Part shown: positions 14,094 through 17,791 of the stretch, one piece after another
Layout of the letters: every line of letters starts with the position of its first letter
How positions within the stretch are numbered: position 1 is the first letter of the stretch
Source: UMGS621 sp964468815
GTDB taxonomy: Bacteria; Bacillota; Clostridia; Christensenellales; Borkfalkiaceae
Direction of reading: 5' to 3'
NCBI GenBank assembly: GCA_964468815.1
Contig: CAYXWN010000036.1
Location: 1 to 17,791, forward strand
DNA length: 17,791 bases
Translations under genes and position numbers: made by a program
Notes under the pieces: model-generated
What the model was told of the DNA's origin: nothing
Databases searched by the model: none
What the model saw: only the letters and a program-made list of their open reading frames with translations

Positions 14094-14760
14094 TAACAAA
14101 CACCTTGCTTTTGACAGTAAATATCCCCCACTAATACGAGGGCGCTTAGAGATTTTAAGCAAGGAGTCAATAAACCCAATCTGTTCTATATTAATTTAAA
14201 TGATAAAGGACCAACGAATTACTCATTAGTCCTTTTGCTTACTTTACAAATCCTCAACTTCGATTCTCGAAGTATAGTAAGTTACACTTTAACTAGTTAG
14301 AACTCCCCCGTAGATCGCGCACGTTGTGCTCGATCTCCGGGGGGAGATTTTAGTACGTGATTCAAAGTTATAATAACACTTTCCTTTTATAACAAATCGC
14401 TCTTTTCAAGCACGCATAAAAAATGCGTGCTTGGAGAGAGCCGAAGTATGCGAATGTACAATTTCATTTATAAATGAAATATTCTTTAAGAGGGCGCATT
14501 TCATGTGCCCCAAAGAAAGGGTAGAAAGATTAAGTGGTTATCAATAGAATAAATTCTCTCTAAAAAGGCATAACTACGCCTAAAAGTAATTCACTTTTTA
14601 TGACGAGTCCCCAACACTCATTTATGCGTGTTGGGGACTCGTAGAAAGGTAGGATTTTTAGTTTTTCACTATGTGACAATGGAAAAATGAAAGACTATCA
14701 ATATAACAAATGCTCTTTTGGAGCGCATGAAATGCGATCCAAAAGAGCAAGACAGTATTT
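14094..14760. ncRNA. Hairpin-dense non-coding region, candidate large structured RNA (strand undecided)
   Basis: No ORF of credible length lies between 14025 and 14881. Inverted repeats found by eye: CCTTGCTT/AAGCAAGG (14103-14110 with 14157-14164); AAAGGAC/GTCCTTT (14205-14235); ACTTCGA/TCGAAGT (14257-14273); a long GC-rich hairpin 14303-14346; a 19-bp stem with two G-U pairs and a 5-nt loop, 14399-14441; the 20-nt palindrome 14461-14480; 14482-14517 (TTCTTT/AAAGAA and GGGCGCA/TGTGCCC); a perfect 15-bp stem with 10-nt loop, 14603-14642; and 11 bp plus 5 bp around one mismatch with loop GAA, 14712-14748. Short motifs recur between them (AACAAAY before, RGTAW after the first hairpin of each unit). 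This density of stable hairpins suggests a structured RNA. Known large RNAs of phages and Firmicutes (ROOL, GOLLD) are possible relatives, but I could not match a consensus. No convincing promoter was found on either strand. Confidence 0.45.
14390..14719. repeat. Recurring motif at 157-nt spacing within the hairpin region
   Basis: TATAACAAATCGCTCTTTT at 14388-14406 recurs as TATAACAAAT-GCTCTTTT at 14702-14719 (18 of 19, one base missing). A third copy at 14539-14561 (TATCAATAGAATAAAT then TCTCTCT) matches 14696-14718 in 19 of 23 positions. Equivalent positions fall at 14388, 14545 and 14702, exactly 157 nt apart. Weaker copies of the AACAAA core occur near 14247 and 14097. Confidence 0.55.
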
Positions 14761-14816
14761 CCGCTTAAATAAGAAAATAGATTTTTATAATTTATATTAA
14801 CCTACAAAATTCCCCT

Positions 14817-15429
14817 TGTCGTAGCCAACTAAAGTTAGACAAACTTTTGGAGGTGCATATTTTTATGAAAAGAAAAAAAGAATGGAATACAAAATATCTG
14901 TTATAATGGATATGCGTGAGAACAATTTAGGATATCGAGAGACGGTAAGAAAGTATTGGCAAACAAAAACAAGAGCCGAGGAAGATAAGCACCGTTCGCA
15001 AGTTAAAAATTGGGAACGCATATATTGGGAAGAAGGAGAGGCAGTCTTTTACATAGAAAGGCGTGGCAGAGCAACAAAGATGGATAAATCCCAAGAAAGG
15101 CAGACCGAGAAAGAAACCATTAAATAAGCAAGTAGAAAACGATTTAATTACAGAGTTGCAAAAACTTAAAGAAGAAAATCAATATTTGCGAGCGGAGAAC
15201 GAATACATAAAAAAATTGAGTGCCTTAATTGCAGCGGAGGAGCAAAAGAAAAGCAAAAAGCAGAAATAGTTACTCAATTAAGGCAAAAATACCCGCTCGA
15301 AATCCTGTTGAAAATATCAAAGGTAAAACGAAGTACGTACTATTACAACGAAAAGAAAGGTAAATCAGATAAATACGCAGTTGAAAAAGAAGAGATAATA
15401 GAGCTTTTTAACCATCATAAGCAAAGATA
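14817..15429 (+). mobile_element. IS3-family (IS150-like) insertion sequence, 3' part missing
   Basis: The left end is a 25-nt terminal repeat at 14817-14841 beginning TGTCGTAGCC and ending AAAGTTAGACA. It contains the IS150-type AAAGTTAGACA core, and its complement-like AACTTTTGGAGGTGCAT follows. A leader, a frameshifted orfA and the first ~55 codons of orfB come next. The element stops at about 15429, where orfB should continue with the YGYRRI-type motif. No right end is present nearby. It should not be able to move on its own. Confidence 0.8.
14882..15269 (+). pseudogene. IS3-family transposase OrfA (frameshifted)
   Basis: OrfA is the DNA-binding half of the IS3 transposase. The first frame (ATG 14882) carries the helix-turn-helix part with YRETVRKYW and VKNWERIYWEEG, ending in YIERRGRATKMD. 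The expected continuation NPKKGRPRKKPLNKQVENDL and the leucine-zipper-like KLKEENQYLRAENEYIKKL lie in the next frame (15063-15269). The change falls at about 15083-15089; removing one A from the AAA at 15086-15088 restores a single frame reading MDNPKKGRP. So one extra base has disrupted the gene. The start is uncertain, since an ATG at 14865 is out of frame. Confidence 0.8.
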
Positions 15430-15430
15430 A
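15260..15430 (+). pseudogene. IS3-family transposase OrfB N-terminal fragment
   Basis: The frame opens inside the end of orfA, shifted by -1, as expected for IS3 elements that make an OrfAB fusion by ribosomal frameshifting (an A-rich CAAAAAG stands at the overlap). It encodes AEIVTQLRQKYPLEILLKIS, then VKRSTYYYNEKK and EEIIELFNHHKQR, the normal OrfB beginning. It ends at TAA 15428-15430, exactly where the catalytic DDE core should start. All catalytic residues are missing. Confidence 0.8.
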
Positions 15431-15434
15431 ATTG

Positions 15435-15872
15435 TTAATTTTCAAATAATTTTTTAGCAGTATCGATTAACTCTTCATAGGGGATATCTGTTTCTAAATT
15501 TATATCGCCTAGTGAAACTGAATAATTATTTTCATCTTCCATTTTGAAAATAAATATGCGTACAAGTTGTTTTTGGTGTTTATATTTGTAGTAAACTAGA
15601 CACAAATCCAATCTCAAACTAAAGTCTTCTTCACTCATATTATTTGGTTTTACAAAAAACACATATACTCTATTACCAATATCAAAACGGAAAGGCGATT
15701 TAAAACAATCTTTTTTCGCATTTTCTACAAATTCAATCCATTTTACAGAAATAGTGTTTGCTCTTACATAGTCAACTAATAGCAATCCCGAAATAAATTC
15801 GTCATGTTTATATTCACGCATTTCGTTCAATTGATAAATAATTTGATTGTAAAATCTAATATTCTTCGCCAA
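15435..15872 (-). CDS. Unrecognised AT-rich ORF, possibly an N-terminally truncated gene
   Basis: I do not recognise a family. 145 residues from a TTG at 15872 with no ribosome binding site, and a TAA six bases further upstream (15876-15878). The protein is soluble, with no membrane helix or signal peptide, and looks like an alternating alpha/beta fold (RVYVFFVKPNN, DLCLVYYKYK, LVRIFIFKMEDENNYSVSLG). It overlaps the end of the HNH fragment in another frame. Its likely origin is the 3' part of a longer gene that was joined to the HNH gene by a deletion at about 15860-15875. Its stop lies a few bases from the broken IS, so it is squeezed between two rearrangement points. It could be functional if TTG is used, but evidence for that is weak. 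Confidence 0.4.
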   Translation of the reverse strand: MAKNIRFYNQIIYQLNEMREYKHDEFISGLLLVDYVRANTISVKWIEFVENAKKDCFKSPFRFDIGNRVYVFFVKPNNMSEEDFSLRLDLCLVYYKYKHQKQLVRIFIFKMEDENNYSVSLGDINLETDIPYEELIDTAKKLFEN

Positions 15873-16021
15873 TTGTTACCATACTTCTTATCGTGATTAG
15901 GAGCTCGGTTGTATTTGTCATACTGCTTGTGCCTTAAGGCTTGATGCTCCTCACAATAAGTTTCATGCGTTAGGTTCGGGCAGTTCGGATAGGCACACGG
16001 TTTCTTTGGTTTACTTGGCAT
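15827..16021 (-). pseudogene. Phage HNH endonuclease, N-terminal fragment
   Basis: ATG 16021 follows a strong ribosome binding site (AAGGAGG about 8 nt upstream). The product begins MPSKPKKPCAYPNCPNLTHE, then YCEEHQALRHKQYDKYNR and KKYGNNWRRI. These are the zinc-finger-like and linker parts found at the start of phage HNH nucleases encoded next to the small terminase. The expected continuation (R-x-x-x-x-x-HPLC, then the H-N-H core) is replaced after about residue 54 by ten unrelated residues and a stop. The nuclease core is therefore absent. In intact phages this gene precedes terS/terL; none is seen here. The open frame extends upstream to 16162 but that part is promoter and leader. Confidence 0.75.
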
Positions 16022-16045
16022 AAACACTACCTCCTTTTGTGCATG

Positions 16046-16076
16046 AAAAAAGCCCACGGATATGACTCCATGAGCT
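16046..16076 (-). terminator. Terminator-like hairpin in the leader of the HNH gene
   Basis: On the minus strand AGCTCATGG pairs with CCGTGGGCT (9 bp including two G-U pairs) around an 8-nt loop, followed by six Ts. It lies between the promoter at 16106-16111 and the HNH start codon, so it would stop most transcripts before the gene unless overcome. Confidence 0.65.
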
Positions 16077-16105
16077 ATGTTTCTTTCTGGCTTTTGCCCA
16101 TTATA

Positions 16106-16161
16106 ATTATAACACACCCTTGACAGTGTAACTATATGACATCGACTGACATTGGGTGACA
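16106..16161 (-). promoter_or_regulatory. Phage promoter with extended -10 and TGTCA repeats
   Basis: On the minus strand TGTTATAAT gives a perfect -10 (16106-16111) with the extended TG. The -35 position (TAGTTA, 16129-16134) is poor. Four TGTCA units lie upstream or across it, with plus-strand starts at 16121, 16137, 16147 and 16157 (spacing 16, 10, 10). Repeats one helical turn apart over a weak -35 fit an activator-dependent phage late promoter. Confidence 0.55.
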
Positions 16162-16194
16162 TCTTTTAAGAATTTGTATTTTTTGTGATTTGGT

Positions 16195-17481
16195 TTAATT
16201 TTTTAATGCAGTAATTGGTACAACATAAACACTATCAGGTCTTTGATATGCTGCATTCGACATACCACAAATGACACACATCATCGAAGGTGCTTTACCG
16301 CCTTCTGCCTCGATTTTATCTTTTAAATCAATAAGACTTTTTGCGGCTTTATCAATTTGATTTGCTCCAAGTTTTATCTCAAAAGCACACCAACGACCAT
16401 CCTTCAACTCAATGACCGCATCAATTTCTTTTCCTGCATAATCCTGATAGTGGAACACCTGAGCTCCAAACGATTCTGCATAAATCTTAAGATCCCTTTC
16501 ACAAAGTCCCTCAAATAAAAATCCAAATGTCTCAAGATCATTAATTAGCCTATCAGGAGTTGCTTTTAGTAAAGCACAAGCCAATGCGGGATCACAAAAA
16601 TGGTGTTTTTCTGCTTGTTTTACTCGCACAGACGAACGAATATTTGAAGAAAACGGTTTTTGATTGTCCAACAAGAACAAACGATCAAAAACATCAAGAT
16701 AGGTACTAACACTATCATAATCAACAGACTCATCGTCAATTTCCTTGATATCGCTTTCTAATTTTTTCTTCGTTGCAGTAGTACTTTCATTTCTTGCAAG
16801 CGAACGCAACAACAGTCGCATTTTATCAATATCATATCTTTTGTTGTCAATCCTTTGTGCATCGTCCTTCAAAATCGTTTCAATATACGATTCTGATATC
16901 AACTGTGCATTCTCAACAGGAATACCGATTGCCCCCGGAAAGCCACCACGAACAATAAAATTTGCAAGATCACGCAAAGAAACCTCTCCCGTCATTGCAG
17001 GAATTATTCTTCCCTCGCATAACTCTTCAAGTGATACTTTACCGCTTGAATCTCCCGACTCATAAAGAGACATCGTTCTCATTCTTAATTTACCAATACG
17101 TCCAACACCACTATGAACCCGATCTTTTTGTATAGGAGTCGATGAGCCCGTTAAAATAAACTGACCTTTTTCTCCCCTTTGATCAACAGTATAACGAACC
17201 GCATCCCAAATAGCGTCAACCTCTTGCCATTCGTCAATCAATCTTGGTGTTTCTCCTTCAAGAACCATTGATGGAGATATTTCTGCTAATTTTCGATTTT
17301 GAAAATTATTCGACGAATCCGCAACAAGGAATTCACTGTTTGCATGGTACGAAGAAATCCACGTCTTACCACACCACTTCGGTCCTTCTATGCATACAGC
17401 ACCAAATGTTGCCAAATATCTATTTACTTGTTCATCCATAATCCTTGCTTTATACTTTTCTCTATCAGCTATTTTCTTCAC
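16195..17481 (-). CDS. AAA_14/DUF4143-type ATPase
   Basis: 428 residues from GTG 17481, chosen because AAGGAGG lies 8 nt upstream; the frame is open to 17538 but that part overlaps the promoter. Walker A is GPKWCGKT (about 33-40), Walker B PRLIDEWQ (about 79-86), followed by ILTGSSTP (sensor) and the arginine-rich GRIGKLRMRTMSL. The C-terminal half has the DUF4143 pattern: FIVRGGFPGA, then YLDVFDRLFLLDNQKP, and a nuclease-like fold end KEIDAVIELKDGRWCAFEIKLG, where E-I-D...E-I-K resembles a PD-(D/E)xK-type core. Members are common single-gene ATPases in gut bacteria and mobile regions; their biological job is not settled. It has its own promoter and lies among phage genes. It appears intact. 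Confidence 0.85.
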   Translation of the reverse strand: MKKIADREKYKARIMDEQVNRYLATFGAVCIEGPKWCGKTWISSYHANSEFLVADSSNNFQNRKLAEISPSMVLEGETPRLIDEWQEVDAIWDAVRYTVDQRGEKGQFILTGSSTPIQKDRVHSGVGRIGKLRMRTMSLYESGDSSGKVSLEELCEGRIIPAMTGEVSLRDLANFIVRGGFPGAIGIPVENAQLISESYIETILKDDAQRIDNKRYDIDKMRLLLRSLARNESTTATKKKLESDIKEIDDESVDYDSVSTYLDVFDRLFLLDNQKPFSSNIRSSVRVKQAEKHHFCDPALACALLKATPDRLINDLETFGFLFEGLCERDLKIYAESFGAQVFHYQDYAGKEIDAVIELKDGRWCAFEIKLGANQIDKAAKSLIDLKDKIEAEGGKAPSMMCVICGMSNAAYQRPDSVYVVPITALKN

Positions 17482-17509
17482 AGGTGCAACCTCCTTTTTA
17501 TCTGCAATT

Positions 17510-17538
17510 ATTATAACACATTTTTTTCGTTTTCGCAA
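17510..17538 (-). promoter_or_regulatory. Promoter of the DUF4143-type gene
   Basis: On the minus strand TTGCGA (17533-17538), 17 nt, then TATAAT (17510-17515), also preceded by TG. The transcript would start near 17503, shortly before the ribosome binding site. The gene is thus transcribed independently of the phage gene upstream. Confidence 0.65.
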
Positions 17539-17545
17539 GCTCCAA

Positions 17546-17597
17546 TCGGCATAATTTTAAATTTTTATTCGGCACTATTCGGCAATTATATTCGGTA
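17546..17597 (-). repeat. Short direct repeats (TGCCGAAT type) upstream of the DUF4143 promoter
   Basis: On the minus strand TACCGAAT, TGCCGAAT, TGCCGAAT and TGCCGATT occur in one direction; plus-strand positions of the TCGG core are 17592, 17579, 17569 and 17546. They end next to the -35 at 17538. They could be regulator binding sites. Confidence 0.5.
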
Positions 17598-17791
17598 TTA
17601 TTTTAAAATCTTCAATTCTTGCAGTGCATTGCTGTGCCACCTATAAATTGTCCTTTCAACTACATACATTCTATTTGCAATCTCCGTCCACGGTAGACCT
17701 TTTATGTAGTGCATCACAAGGACGTTCTTGTAATCTTCATTATCTAGTCGCTCGATACACACCATTATTTCTGTCTTAAGATTTGCTAGCT
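17598..17791 (-). CDS. Phage sigma-like transcriptional regulator (DUF1492/ArpU-like), 5' end outside window
   Basis: 64 C-terminal residues are visible, ending at TAA 17598-17600. The segment YKNVLVMHYIKGLPWTEIA followed by MYVVERTIYRWHSNALQEL is a sigma-70 region 4-type helix-turn-helix in the form found in DUF1492/ArpU-like phage regulators, which control late genes and are usually encoded just upstream of the HNH and terminase genes. This position is matched here, except that the DUF4143 gene stands in between. The N-terminus is cut by the window edge. Confidence 0.75.
   Translation of the reverse strand, partial: LANLKTEIMVCIERLDNEDYKNVLVMHYIKGLPWTEIANRMYVVERTIYRWHSNALQELKILK

Noticed and set aside
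14111..14135. Plus-strand promoter TTGACA at 14112 for the hairpin region
   Set aside because: No acceptable -10 at 16-18 nt; the best nearby hexamer matches the consensus in only three positions.
14103..14164. The AAGCAAGG/CCTTGCTT arms shared with the terminator at 628-649 as attachment sites of the integrase
   Set aside because: Only 8-11 nt are shared, the sequence is part of ordinary hairpins, and nothing else matches around it.
14094..14760. Integron attC array
   Set aside because: The AACAAA cores are not preceded by the RYYY of attC sites, the hairpins lack matching L and R boxes, and no integron integrase or cassettes are present.
14094..14760. CRISPR array
   Set aside because: The recurring units are long (about 150 nt), imperfect and hairpin-rich; there are no short identical repeats with uniform spacers and no cas genes.
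14094..14881. Group II intron, retron or tRNA cluster
   Set aside because: I see no domain V-like motif, no reverse transcriptase ORF, and no tRNA T-loop or cloverleaf pattern.
15246..15262. Canonical A6G slippery site between orfA and orfB
   Set aside because: The run is CAAAAAG rather than AAAAAAG, so only a weaker slippery site can be claimed.

Overview
The window looks like a low-GC Gram-positive chromosome segment (Bacillota, probably a gut- or rumen-type Clostridia lineage). Evidence: strong AGGAGG-type ribosome binding sites, TTG and GTG starts, lipoprotein signal peptides, a SipW-type secreted protein, a Gly/Cys-rich C-terminal membrane tail of a kind common in Clostridia, and Firmicutes-type phage genes. 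No genus can be named from the sequence alone.

Layout. 1-993: the 5' part of a TasA-like secreted protein gene (minus strand), two related palindromes, a perfect-consensus plus-strand promoter that runs into a terminator after about 70 nt, the C-terminal stub of a tyrosine integrase, and a lone IS3-type terminal repeat. 1025-12894: one long minus-strand carbohydrate-utilisation operon, read from 12894 down. It encodes a cell-surface protein with four carbohydrate-binding-like repeats, an attenuator-like hairpin, two Opp/Dpp-type ATPases, a lipoprotein solute-binding protein, two permeases, a GH36-like glycosidase and a GH99/WbsX-like lipoprotein glycosidase, then a terminator. 13170-14024: a divergent AraC-family regulator, with direct repeats in the shared intergenic region. 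14025-14816: nearly 800 bp with no credible ORF but packed with strong hairpins and recurring short motifs. 14817-15430: the 5' part of an IS3/IS150-type element with a frameshifted orfA and a truncated orfB. 15435-17791: an AT-rich, minus-strand prophage remnant (sigma-like late regulator, truncated HNH nuclease, an unrecognised ORF) with a DUF4143-type ATPase among these genes.

How the genes fit together. The operon reads as a Gram-positive polysaccharide-utilisation locus. The surface protein would hold glycan, the GH99-like lipoprotein would cut it outside the cell, the lipoprotein binder plus permeases and ATPases would import oligosaccharide, and the GH36-like enzyme, which has no signal peptide, would finish it in the cytoplasm. 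The AraC protein is the obvious candidate regulator. The use of a peptide-class transporter for a glycan is inferred from its neighbours.

The most unusual stretch is 14094-14760: at least eight hairpins, several with stems of 11-19 bp, separated by recurring short motifs roughly 150 nt apart, with an 11-nt complementarity between two hairpin tops. It may be a large structured non-coding RNA or a diverged array of hairpin modules, next to mobile-element debris. Because only hand inspection was possible, this remains a hypothesis.
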